NCBI GenBank assembly: GCA_943371625.1
Contig: CALRVN010000086.1
Coordinates: forward strand, 1-11,709
Source: Hyphomicrobium_A sp943371625
GTDB lineage: Bacteria > Pseudomonadota > Alphaproteobacteria > Rhizobiales > Hyphomicrobiaceae
DNA: 11,709 nt
Reading direction: 5' to 3'
The notes beneath the pieces are model-generated. The model made no database searches. It worked only from the letters and a program-made list of their open reading frames with translations, and was not told the DNA's origin. A program made the translations under genes and the position numbers. Shown one piece after another: positions 1 to 6,261 of this stretch. Numbering within the stretch: position 1 is the first letter of the stretch; every line of letters starts with the position of its first letter.

Positions 1-741
1 TCGCGCCCGCCAAACTACGGCGTACGCACCGGCTTCTTCATCGGCGGCAAGGACGCCATTCTCGCCCTCGACATGCTCGAGGCGGTGCAGAAGGCCCTCG
101 TTCCCCCGTTCGGTCTTTCTGCGTTGGCTGACCCGGCCGGCTCGTTCACCACTGCCGCGGCGATGGTCGCCTGCGTCGAGCGCGTTCTGCGCACCAAGTT
201 CAATCGCGGCTGGAAGGGCACCAAGGTCGCCGTGTTCGGCGCCACCGGCGTCGTCGGTTTCGCCTCCTCTATCATCGCCGCGCTCGAAGGTGCCGAGGTG
301 ACGCTCGTCGCCCACCGCGGCGTCGACCGTGTGATCAAGTCTGCCGAGGTTTCAAAGAAGCGCTTCGGCGTCGATCTGATCGCCAAGTCGGGTGAGACCC
401 TCGAGCAAAAGCAGGCGATCATCGCCGACACCGAAATCGTGTTCGCCGCCGCCGCCGCCGGCGTTCGCGTCCTCACCGGTGAAGACCTCGCGCTCGCCAA
501 GAACCTCCTCCTCGCAGCCGACGTCAACGCCGTTCCGCCCCCGGGCATCGACGGCATGGAGCTGTTCATGGACGGCGCAGCGCTGCCCGGCTCCAACGCA
601 CTCGGCGTCGGCCCGCTCGCCATCGGCGACATCAAGTACAAGACCGAATCCGGTCTCTTCAAGCGCATGATCAGCGCCGACAAGCCGGTTCATTATGACT
701 TCCGCGCCGCCTTCGAGCTGGCGCGTACGCTCACCGCTTGA
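1..741 (+). CDS. mtdB: NAD(P)-dependent methylene-H4MPT dehydrogenase MtdB (5' end outside window)
   Basis: MtdB oxidises methylene-tetrahydromethanopterin to methenyl-tetrahydromethanopterin in the cytoplasm, reducing NAD or NADP; it is the step after formaldehyde condensation in H4MPT-linked oxidation. The reading frame is open from base 1, and 246 residues are visible. Family members have close to 300, so about 45-50 N-terminal residues lie upstream. Visible residues 3-18 hold the conserved PPNYGVRTGFFIGGKD stretch. A Rossmann nucleotide-binding segment follows, with the glycine motif GATGVVG at about visible residue 80 after a hydrophobic strand (KVAVF). The C-terminal part contains the GVGPLAIGDIKYK region. 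The TGA stop overlaps the TTG start of the next gene, suggesting translational coupling. Identity is well supported by this sequence combined with mch and fae downstream; MtdA and folate-type dehydrogenases are less likely because of that context. Confidence 0.93.
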   Translation, partial: SRPPNYGVRTGFFIGGKDAILALDMLEAVQKALVPPFGLSALADPAGSFTTAAAMVACVERVLRTKFNRGWKGTKVAVFGATGVVGFASSIIAALEGAEVTLVAHRGVDRVIKSAEVSKKRFGVDLIAKSGETLEQKQAIIADTEIVFAAAAAGVRVLTGEDLALAKNLLLAADVNAVPPPGIDGMELFMDGAALPGSNALGVGPLAIGDIKYKTESGLFKRMISADKPVHYDFRAAFELARTLTA

Positions 742-1934
742 CGCAACAGACCATCCTGATCGCGGCACTTGCCGGGCGTGGGCTCGCAGCCTCCGCCCGG
801 CGTGCCGGATTTCTACCGCTCGTCGCCGACGCATTCGGCGACAGTGACACCGCCGAACACGCCGCGGCCGTGCGTTGCGTCCAAGACGCCGCCCGCATCG
901 GCTTTCGAACCAAGCAAACGCTCGCCGCGCTCGACGAACTCGTCGCACACGCGCCGTCGCCGTCAATCGGGCTCGTGCTCGGCTCCGGCTTCGAAGACCG
1001 CCCAAGGCTCGTCTCGGTCCTCGCACGCCGCTATCGCCTCATCGGCAACGACGCCGCAACGATTACGCGTTGTAAGGATCCGGCGGCACTCGCCGCGCTT
1101 CTCGACGCACACGCCATCGCACATCCGCCAACGCGCATCGCGCCGCCCGATGATCCCACTGGATGGATTTCAAAGCGCATCGGCGGCAGCGGAGGCACGC
1201 ACATCCTGCCCGCCACGTCGGGCGCCCCGCGCAGCGCTCGACGCTACTATCAGCAGCACCTCGACGGAACGCCCACGTCTTTGCTCGCACTCGCCACTCA
1301 TGGCGGAATGCACTTCATCGGCTTCAGCCAGCAATGGCCGGTCGGTAGTGGCCCGCGCCCATACCGCTACGCCGGCGCCGTCGGACCTGTGCGGCTCGCC
1401 GCGGCAGTCGAGAAGGCGATGACTGCCGCGGCCAGAAAGCTGTGCACCGAACTCGGCCTTGTCGGTCTCGTGTCGTTCGACTTCATCGTCGCTTGCGACA
1501 CCCCCCACCTGCTCGAAATCAACCCCCGGCCCGGCGCGACCCTCGACGTCTTCGACGACGAGGCCGGCACGCTGTTCAAAGCCCACCTCGCCGCCTGCGA
1601 CGGGAGTGCCCCCCAACTGCCGGCTTCCGCCGGCTCCCGCGCGGCCGCGATCCTTTATGCCGACCCCGGCGCACTTCTCGTTAATCGTGTCGACTGGCCG
1701 GTCTGGACCGCTGACCGCCCTGCCCCCGGAACCCGCATTCCGAGGTACCGCCCGATAGCCACCGTCTTCGCCTCCGCCCCCACCCCCGATGCGGCGTTAG
1801 GGAATTGCCGTCAGCGCTTGGCCGAACTGGGTGAGATGCTGTATGCACAGGCGCGAAACCAGGAGCGCGACGATAATGCAGAAGTACAACGGCCAGGCCC
1901 CGAGCGTCTCGGCTCGAGCAGCCAAGCTCGTTGA
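738..1934 (+). CDS. ATP-grasp carboligase-like protein of the H4MPT island (orfY-like)
   Basis: This 398-residue protein has the layout of an ATP-grasp ligase (ATP-dependent carboxylate-amine/thiol ligation). An N-terminal pre-ATP-grasp Rossmann-like strand (residues 6-20, ILIAALAGRGLAASA) is followed by a Gly-rich ATP-binding loop, KRIGGSGGTH (146-155). The metal-binding signature EINPRPG lies at 260-266. It resembles the ATP-grasp 'orfY' family found with mtdB and mch in methylotrophs. The exact substrate is not known to me; a glutamate or amino-acid ligation in H4MPT or methylofuran synthesis is an inference. The start is TTG at 738, overlapping the mtdB stop as TTGA; it is chosen because the first beta strand begins right after it and no ATG is available. 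The last 20 residues are low-complexity and hydrophilic and overlap mch by 59 bases, so the functional C-terminus probably ends earlier. Confidence 0.8.
   Translation: MTQQTILIAALAGRGLAASARRAGFLPLVADAFGDSDTAEHAAAVRCVQDAARIGFRTKQTLAALDELVAHAPSPSIGLVLGSGFEDRPRLVSVLARRYRLIGNDAATITRCKDPAALAALLDAHAIAHPPTRIAPPDDPTGWISKRIGGSGGTHILPATSGAPRSARRYYQQHLDGTPTSLLALATHGGMHFIGFSQQWPVGSGPRPYRYAGAVGPVRLAAAVEKAMTAAARKLCTELGLVGLVSFDFIVACDTPHLLEINPRPGATLDVFDDEAGTLFKAHLAACDGSAPQLPASAGSRAAAILYADPGALLVNRVDWPVWTADRPAPGTRIPRYRPIATVFASAPTPDAALGNCRQRLAELGEMLYAQARNQERDDNAEVQRPGPERLGSSSQAR
1861..1865 (+). promoter_or_regulatory. Shine-Dalgarno of mch
   Basis: AGGAG lies 10 bases before the ATG at 1876, inside the coding region of the upstream ATP-grasp gene. 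It decides the mch start against the in-frame ATG at 1831, which has no comparable site. Confidence 0.7.
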
Positions 1935-2847
1935 GAGCATCGTGGCCGATGCCGACGCGTTGCGTTGCACGGTAACCATCGGCGCTGCCGGCGAGCGCCT
2001 GATCGACCTCGGCGCCAAGACGCCAGGCGGTCTCGAAGCCGGCCGTCGCCTCGCCGAAGTCTGCCTCGGCGGCCTCGGGACCGTGACCATTCATAACGAG
2101 TCCGGCCTGAAGCGCTGGCCCCTCGGCATCACCGTTCACGCTGCAAGCCCAGTCGTCGCCTGCCTAGCCAGCCAGTATGCCGGCTGGCAGATCACCGAGC
2201 AGGAGAGCGGATTTTTCGCCCTCGGCTCAGGTCCCGCGCGGGCGCTTTCGCGCGTCGAGGCCCTCTACAAGGAACTCGGCTACGTCGACCACTACAGCAA
2301 GGCTGCCCTCGTCATTGAGGGCGACAAGCCGCCACCCGCTTCAGTTGCACGATCAGTCGCCGCCGCCTGTGGCGTGCAGCCCGCCAATCTGACGATCCTC
2401 TATGCCCCAACCGGGTGCATCGCCGGCAGCGTTCAGATCGCCGCCCGCGTGCTCGAGGTCGCCCTGCACAAGGCGCACGAGCTGCACTTCCCGCTCGAAC
2501 ACATCGAGGACGGCATCGGCACCGCACCGATCGCGCCTCCCATCCCCGATTTCATGAAGGCGATGGGCCGCACCAACGACGCCGTCATTTATGGCGGACG
2601 CGTTCAGCTCTTCGTCCGCGGCAGCAACGAGGAGGCTGAGAAGCTGGCGAAGAACCTCCCGTCCAGCACCTGCGCCGCCTACGGCGAACCCTTCGCCGAC
2701 ATCTTCGCAGCCGCCGGGGGCGACTTCTACAAAATCGACCCCATGCTGTTCAGTCCTGCCGAGGTCATCGTGTCCAACCTTGACACCGGCACCTCATTCC
2801 ACGCGGGCCACCTTGCTCCAGACGTCGTCGATAAAAGCTTCAGCTGA
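1876..2847 (+). CDS. mch: Methenyl-H4MPT cyclohydrolase
   Basis: Mch hydrolyses methenyl-H4MPT to 5-formyl-H4MPT in the cytoplasm, the step between MtdB and the formyltransferase/hydrolase complex. The 323-residue product is full family length and shows conserved Mch segments: SVSARAAKLVESIVADAD near the N-terminus, HNESGLKRWPLG around residue 75, FFALGSGPARALSRVEALYK in the first half, and GRTNDAVIYGG near residue 235. The start at 1876 is preferred over an in-frame ATG at 1831: it has a good Shine-Dalgarno (AGGAG, 1861-1865, 10 bases upstream), and the 15 extra residues of the longer form are Cys/Arg-rich and unlike the family. The gene begins inside the preceding ATP-grasp gene and its end overlaps the next ATP-grasp gene, consistent with coupled translation. 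Confidence 0.95.
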   Translation: MQKYNGQAPSVSARAAKLVESIVADADALRCTVTIGAAGERLIDLGAKTPGGLEAGRRLAEVCLGGLGTVTIHNESGLKRWPLGITVHAASPVVACLASQYAGWQITEQESGFFALGSGPARALSRVEALYKELGYVDHYSKAALVIEGDKPPPASVARSVAAACGVQPANLTILYAPTGCIAGSVQIAARVLEVALHKAHELHFPLEHIEDGIGTAPIAPPIPDFMKAMGRTNDAVIYGGRVQLFVRGSNEEAEKLAKNLPSSTCAAYGEPFADIFAAAGGDFYKIDPMLFSPAEVIVSNLDTGTSFHAGHLAPDVVDKSFS

Positions 2848-3781
2848 CGCCGGCGCCGGCGGTCTCAAGTTCGCGCTCTTCCTCGAAGAGGAGAGCGGAA
2901 ACTGGCATGTGCGCCGTCTCGCCGACGCGTTGCGCGCGCGCGGCGCCTATGTCGTCGTGTCATCGCTGCCGCGCTGCGCCTTCGATACCGGCCTCGAAAG
3001 CGGCATCGACATCCCCGGCTTCGGCGGCGAGCTGCCGGACGCCGTGTTCGTCCGTTCGATCTCCTCCGGCACGCTCGAGCAGATCACCTTCCGCCTCGGA
3101 TTGCTGCATGCTCTACGCGAGAGCGGCGTGCGGGTGTGGAACGACGCCCGCGCCATCGAGCGCTGCGTCGACAAGTCGGCAACGACGTTCCTGCTGCACA
3201 AGGCGGGAATTCCGACGCCGCGCACGCGTACCGTCGAGACATTTGAGCCTGCGGAAGCTTACGTCGGCTCTGCCGGACGCCCGTTGATCTATAAGCCGCT
3301 CTTCGGATCGCAGGGCAAAGGTCTGCTGCGCGTCGACGCCGTTGGCGAATTGCCGCCACCCGATGCTGCCGACAACATCTATTACATGCAGGACTTCGTG
3401 CCTTCGTCCGGTCTGACGTTCGAGGATTGGCGCGTAATCGTCACCCGTCAGCGCGTCATTGCCGCCATGGCCCGCCGCGCCGGCAACTGGATTACCAACG
3501 TTCACCAGGGCGGATCGCCAATCGCGCACGTTCCGAGCGAAGAGATGGTGGAGCTGGCCCGCGGTGCGCTTGCAGCTGTCGGCGCCGACTATGGCGGCAT
3601 CGATCTCATCCGCAGCCCCGACGGCCAGCTGCTCGTGCTCGAAGTGAACAGCAATCCGTCCTGGCGCGGACTGCAGAGCGTCTCCGACATCAACATCGCC
3701 GAGGCGATCGTCGAAGATTTTCTCATCGCCGTCGCCGAGCATCAGGGCGCCAAACCCGCTTCTGTTCAATGCCCCGCCTGA
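2813..3781 (+). CDS. RimK/MptN-like ATP-grasp ligase (orf5-like)
   Basis: This 322-residue protein resembles RimK-type ATP-grasp ligases, which add glutamate to a carboxylate using ATP. The archaeal relative MptN glutamylates H4MPT, and this position between mch and the CitG-like gene matches 'orf5' of methylotroph islands. Visible landmarks are the N-terminal strand LKFALFLEEESGNWHVRRLA (residues 18-37), the nucleotide-binding segment IYKPLFGSQGKG around Lys161, and the C-terminal metal-binding motif EVNSNPS at 277-283. There is no ATG upstream of the N-terminal strand. TTG at 2813 is the nearest plausible start (another TTG is at 2780), giving a 35-base overlap with mch; no strong Shine-Dalgarno is visible, so the start is uncertain. 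The substrate is unknown: glutamate-tail addition to the pterin or to methylofuran is the leading inference. Confidence 0.8.
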   Translation: MLQTSSIKASADAGAGGLKFALFLEEESGNWHVRRLADALRARGAYVVVSSLPRCAFDTGLESGIDIPGFGGELPDAVFVRSISSGTLEQITFRLGLLHALRESGVRVWNDARAIERCVDKSATTFLLHKAGIPTPRTRTVETFEPAEAYVGSAGRPLIYKPLFGSQGKGLLRVDAVGELPPPDAADNIYYMQDFVPSSGLTFEDWRVIVTRQRVIAAMARRAGNWITNVHQGGSPIAHVPSEEMVELARGALAAVGADYGGIDLIRSPDGQLLVLEVNSNPSWRGLQSVSDINIAEAIVEDFLIAVAEHQGAKPASVQCPA

Positions 3782-4632
3782 ACGAGCCCGACGTCCGCCG
3801 GCTGTTTCTGGCCGCATGCCGCGCTGAGCTTTCTGCACTCAAACCCGGCAACGTCCACGTCCACGCTCCCGGTCATGGAATGGAGGTGGCTCAGTTCGAA
3901 GCCGCCGCCGAAGCCGCAGCACCCTGGATCTCAGCCAACGGAGTGAAGGTCGGCACGCGCATCCTGCGCGCCGTCGAAGCGTCATTCGCCGCCGCCGGCT
4001 GCAACACCAATCTCGGCATTCTACTGCTATGCGCGCCTATCGCCGCGGCAGCAGAGATGAACCTCGAAAAAAGCCTCCGCGACCGCCTGCGCGCTGTCCT
4101 CGCGTCGCTCGATTCCAGCGACGCCGCAGCCGTTTACGCCGCCATCCGCCGCGCACATCCAGGCGGCCTCGGCGACGCCCCCGAGCAGGATGTCGCCATG
4201 CCGCCGACCATCGGCCTGCTGGATGCCATGTCGCTCGCCGCCGGACGCGACCGCATCGCGCTCAACTACACCACGGGCTTTGCAGACATTTTCGAGTTTG
4301 GATTGCCGGAGTTGACCCTCGCGCAATCGCTCGCAAACAGCGAGCAGTTAGCGATTACAACGCTCCATATGGCGTATCTCGCCCAATTTCCTGACAGCCA
4401 TATCGCGCGTAAATATGGTGAAGCGGCCGCCAGCGGCGTCCGTACCCGCGCCATTGCCCTATCACCGCTCTGGCGACCCGTTGCGCAGCGCAGCACGGAG
4501 CGCGATCTGCTCGATTTAGATGCAGAACTCAAGCGTCAAAACGTTAATCCGGGTACGACTGCCGATCTCGTTGTAGCAACCGTTTTTGTAGCCTTTGTGT
4601 GCGACGCCTTGGGCCTCTCCCGCAGTGCTTAG
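3769..4632 (+). CDS. Triphosphoribosyl-dephospho-CoA synthase-like protein (CitG/MdcB family, orf7-like)
   Basis: The 287-residue product belongs to the CitG/MdcB fold, whose known members make the 2'-(5''-triphosphoribosyl)-3'-dephospho-CoA prosthetic group. Conserved family segments are visible: ALKPGNVHVHAPGHGM (23-38), GCNTNLGILLLCAPIAAA (77-94), HPGGLGDAPEQDV and DRIALNYTTGF. No citrate lyase or malonate decarboxylase genes are nearby. Here it is the 'orf7' that accompanies H4MPT genes, probably acting in cofactor synthesis; a ribosyl or phosphoribosyl transfer is an inference from the family chemistry. The ATG at 3769 overlaps the previous gene by 13 bases and begins MPRLNEPDVRRLF, fitting the family start. 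An upstream extension of the frame to 3427 is Arg-rich shadow sequence and was discarded. It ends the tightly overlapped group; fae follows after 200 bases. Confidence 0.83.
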   Translation: MPRLNEPDVRRLFLAACRAELSALKPGNVHVHAPGHGMEVAQFEAAAEAAAPWISANGVKVGTRILRAVEASFAAAGCNTNLGILLLCAPIAAAAEMNLEKSLRDRLRAVLASLDSSDAAAVYAAIRRAHPGGLGDAPEQDVAMPPTIGLLDAMSLAAGRDRIALNYTTGFADIFEFGLPELTLAQSLANSEQLAITTLHMAYLAQFPDSHIARKYGEAAASGVRTRAIALSPLWRPVAQRSTERDLLDLDAELKRQNVNPGTTADLVVATVFVAFVCDALGLSRSA

Positions 4633-4635
4633 CCC

Positions 4636-4665
4636 CTTGTCTCGGACATAGGCCTCGGGCTATCT
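4636..4665 (+). promoter_or_regulatory. Candidate promoter for fae
   Basis: CTTGTC (4636-4641) and CTATCT (4660-4665) are separated by 18 bases. Each matches the alphaproteobacterial housekeeping consensus (CTTGAC / CTATAT) at 5 of 6 positions. It lies just after the orf7-like stop and would give a 5' leader of roughly 160 bases before the fae start. The same stretch also contains competing inverted repeats (TAGCCC 4630-4635 with GGGCTA 4657-4662; CCCTT 4634-4638 with AAGGG 4666-4670), without a T-run. It could instead be an intercistronic hairpin. Confidence 0.4.
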
Positions 4666-4705
4666 AAGGGCGGTGCTTATGGTGCCGCTATCCGGCCAAC
4701 CGGTT

Positions 4706-4719
4706 CGACGACGTCGTCG
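4706..4719. promoter_or_regulatory. 14-base perfect palindrome in the fae leader
   Basis: CGACGACGTCGTCG is a perfect dyad located downstream of the candidate promoter and 113 bases before the fae start. In double-stranded DNA it could be a repressor or activator site. As a zero-loop repeat it is less likely to fold as RNA. Function is inferred only from symmetry and position. Confidence 0.3.
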
Positions 4720-4817
4720 CTGGACGCTGACAACAAAGGATGGCTTTTCGAATTGGGCAGAAACCAATGCTCCCGGCCTCGGCGGGGTGGCGTTGGTGCT
4801 CGTGGTGTTTATAGCTT

Positions 4818-4822
4818 GGGAG
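4818..4822 (+). promoter_or_regulatory. Shine-Dalgarno of fae
   Basis: GGGAG lies 10 bases before the ATG at 4833, fixing the start that gives the conserved MAKINKVLVGE beginning. Confidence 0.65.
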
Positions 4823-4832
4823 AAACCCCGCA

Positions 4833-5345
4833 ATGGCCAAGATCAATAAGGTTCTCGTCGGCGAATCGCTCGTCGGTGATGGAAACGAAGTCGCCCATAT
4901 CGACCTCGTCATCGGACCGCGCGGTAGCGCGGCAGAAACTGCATTCGTGAATGCGCTGTCGAACAACAAGGACGGTTTCACGACCCTCCTCGCCGTCATC
5001 GCTCCCAACCTGCCCTGCAAGCCGAACACGATCCTGTTCAACAAGGTCACCATCAAGGACGCCCGTCAGGCCGTTCAGATGTTCGGCCCTGCTCAGTACG
5101 GCGTCGCCAAGGCCGTTCAGGACTCGGTTGCCGAGGGCATCATCCCGGCTTCGGAAGCTGACGATCTCTTCATCCTCGTCGGCGTGTTCATCCACTGGGA
5201 AGCTTCGGACGACGCGAAGATCCAGGACTACAACTATCGCGCTGTGAAGGAGTCGATTGCTCGCGCTGTTGCTGGCAAGCCGACCGCTGCTGAAGCCACC
5301 GCTCAGCGCAACACGGCTCAGCATCCTTTCGGTGCGAAGGCTTGA
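4833..5345 (+). CDS. fae: Formaldehyde-activating enzyme
   Basis: Fae condenses formaldehyde with H4MPT to methylene-H4MPT in the cytoplasm, the entry point of the pathway and the main formaldehyde detoxification step in methylotrophs. The 170-residue product has the full length and typical sequence of bacterial Fae: GESLVGDGNEVAHIDLVIGP at 10-29, with the conserved active-site histidine at 22, then PNLPCKPNTILFNKVTI, ARQAVQMFGPAQYGVA and LFILVGVFIHWEASDDAKIQ, ending in HPFGAKA. Lysine is almost always AAG, and the codon use looks more selective than in its neighbours, as expected for a highly expressed gene. It is separated from the upstream overlapping genes by a 200-base leader with its own promoter candidate, so it is probably transcribed both independently and by read-through. 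Transcription should end at the hairpin at 5494-5529. Identity is essentially certain. Confidence 0.98.
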   Translation: MAKINKVLVGESLVGDGNEVAHIDLVIGPRGSAAETAFVNALSNNKDGFTTLLAVIAPNLPCKPNTILFNKVTIKDARQAVQMFGPAQYGVAKAVQDSVAEGIIPASEADDLFILVGVFIHWEASDDAKIQDYNYRAVKESIARAVAGKPTAAEATAQRNTAQHPFGAKA

Positions 5346-5359
5346 AGCGGAAACCGTCC

Positions 5360-5400
5360 GCAGCAGGATAATGCCCCACCTGTGAATAGGGGTCTGCTGC
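5360..5400 (+). other. Inverted repeat in the fae 3' untranslated region
   Basis: GCAGCAG (5360-5366) pairs with CTGCTGC (5394-5400), and an inner CCCC (5374-5377) pairs with GGGG (5389-5392). A left-hand bulge separates the two stems. There is no T-run after it, so it is not a typical terminator; it begins 14 bases after the fae stop and could protect the 3' end of the fae message. That role is an inference. Confidence 0.4.
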
Positions 5401-5487
5401 AGCGATTGGGAAGACTGCTTTCTGGCCGTTGGAACGGGTAGAACCACCCCCGGCGCGTAGTTCTGCTCTCCCCTTCGTGCTACGACA

Positions 5488-6189
5488 TCAAAGGCCGGCG
5501 ATCTCGGTGAGATCGCCGGCTTTTATTTTGCCCGCATGCAGCGCCGTCGCGACCAGCGCGCCCGCCACACCGACCTCATGCAAGACTTCGAAGTCATCGC
5601 GACCGCGTACGCCGCCGGCGGCATAGACGCGGCGCCCGTTTGCCCGCGCGACGACGTCCGCGACACGGCCGATGTCCGGTCCCTCTCCAGAACCGACACG
5701 CTGCAGCGTCATCACAATGATGTTGTGCGGCCAGTGCTCCGCCTCATCGAGCACCTCGGGGGGACCGATGAACCGCTCGCCTCTGAAATCGAGCGACAGC
5801 ACGTAGCTGTCCGGCGGCAGCGCGCGCAGCTCCTCGACGTCCGCCTCACCATCCATGCTCTCGGTACCGATTACGGGAGTGTCGCCCGCCGCAATGCGCG
5901 CCATTGCATCGCGCGGACGCGCTCCATCGTCGATCCACAGCGCTACGCCCGGCAGCGCGGCGGCCAGCACCTGCGGCAGCACCCCATTGCGGCCCCGCCC
6001 CTCGATGCCGTCGAGATCAGCGAGGTAGAGGATGGGAAAGGTAAACAGCCGCGCATAGCCGCGCGCGATCGCCACCGGATCGCTGCCCTCGGCCAGTGGC
6101 GTCGCAAGCGGCTTGTAGGCATCGCGCTCACCGCGGATGGCCGCCACCACCACGCCATGGCGCACGTCGATGACCGGGACCACATGCAT
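5488..6189 (-). CDS. HisA-like TIM-barrel protein of the H4MPT island (orf17-like)
   Basis: This 233-residue protein looks like a half-sized TIM barrel related to HisA (phosphoribosyl-formimino isomerase). VVPVIDVRHG puts an aspartate at position 8 like the HisA catalytic Asp; LADLDGIEGRG is at 56-66, a second strand-end aspartate is in LSLDFRG (Asp134), and there is a C-terminal phosphate-binding pair, AGGVRGRDDF (191-200) with ALVATALHAG (211-220). No histidine genes are nearby. It matches the uncharacterised 'orf17' that accompanies fae in methylotrophs, where a sugar-phosphate isomerisation in cofactor synthesis is plausible but unproven. The ATG at 6189 is chosen over an upstream in-frame ATG at 6381 because it has GGAGG eight bases upstream, starts exactly at the first barrel strand, and the longer form would overlap the divergent gene. 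Its last codons form the fae terminator hairpin. Confidence 0.8.
   Translation of the reverse strand: MHVVPVIDVRHGVVVAAIRGERDAYKPLATPLAEGSDPVAIARGYARLFTFPILYLADLDGIEGRGRNGVLPQVLAAALPGVALWIDDGARPRDAMARIAAGDTPVIGTESMDGEADVEELRALPPDSYVLSLDFRGERFIGPPEVLDEAEHWPHNIIVMTLQRVGSGEGPDIGRVADVVARANGRRVYAAGGVRGRDDFEVLHEVGVAGALVATALHAGKIKAGDLTEIAGL
5494..5529 (+). terminator. Intrinsic terminator of fae, embedded in the convergent orf17-like gene
   Basis: A perfect 12-base stem (GCCGGCGATCTC, 5494-5505, with GAGATCGCCGGC, 5509-5520), a three-base loop GGT, and TTTTATTTT immediately after (5521-5529) make a textbook rho-independent terminator on the plus strand, about 150 bases past the fae stop. On the minus strand the same stem encodes residues 224-232 of the HisA-like protein (AGDLTEIAG). 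On that strand no comparable T-run follows the stem, so it should terminate fae but not clearly the minus-strand gene. Confidence 0.85.
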
Positions 6190-6197
6190 GATTCTTG

Positions 6198-6202
6198 CCT
6201 CC
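6198..6202 (-). promoter_or_regulatory. Shine-Dalgarno of the orf17-like gene
   Basis: On the minus strand GGAGG (complement of CCTCC) lies eight bases before the ATG at 6189. It decides this start against the longer frame beginning at 6381. Confidence 0.7.
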
Positions 6203-6203
6203 A

Positions 6204-6229
6204 CTGGGCTCTCGTGTAACACGGCCCAG
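6204..6229. promoter_or_regulatory. Nested dyad in the divergent orf17/mfnF spacer (candidate operator)
   Basis: The 72-base spacer between the divergent genes contains CGTGT-A-ACACG (6213-6223), a perfect dyad around one central base. It is flanked by CTGGGC (6204-6209) and GCCCAG (6224-6229), whose centre is offset by 1.5 bases. The position between two divergent starts suits a shared regulator site or the promoter core. No convincing -35/-10 pair could be assigned to either direction. Confidence 0.35.
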
Positions 6230-6261
6230 CGCGCAGCAAACCTCTGCGGCGGAGACTTCGC

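Noticed and set aside
445..462. GCC-repeat run as a microsatellite
   Set aside because: It encodes a short alanine run inside a conserved MtdB segment; ordinary for GC-rich coding DNA.
352..1026. Minus-strand open frame opposite mtdB/orfY junction
   Set aside because: Arg-rich shadow with no motifs; both plus-strand genes are well supported.
1831..1875. Longer mch start at ATG 1831
   Set aside because: The added residues are Cys/Arg-rich and unlike Mch; the ATG at 1876 has AGGAG at proper spacing.
4633..4832. Possible riboswitch in the fae leader
   Set aside because: Only short competing stems and one zero-loop palindrome were found; no known riboswitch core or terminator/antiterminator pair could be recognised by eye.
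5440..5464. AGAAC/GTTCT inverted repeat as a terminator for the minus-strand orf17-like gene
   Set aside because: Only a five-base stem with a 15-base loop and no T-run on the minus strand; too weak to call.
5429..5626. Small plus-strand open frame between fae and the orf17-like gene
   Set aside because: It runs through the fae terminator and the orf17-like coding end, with Pro/Ser/Ala-rich composition and no ribosome binding site.
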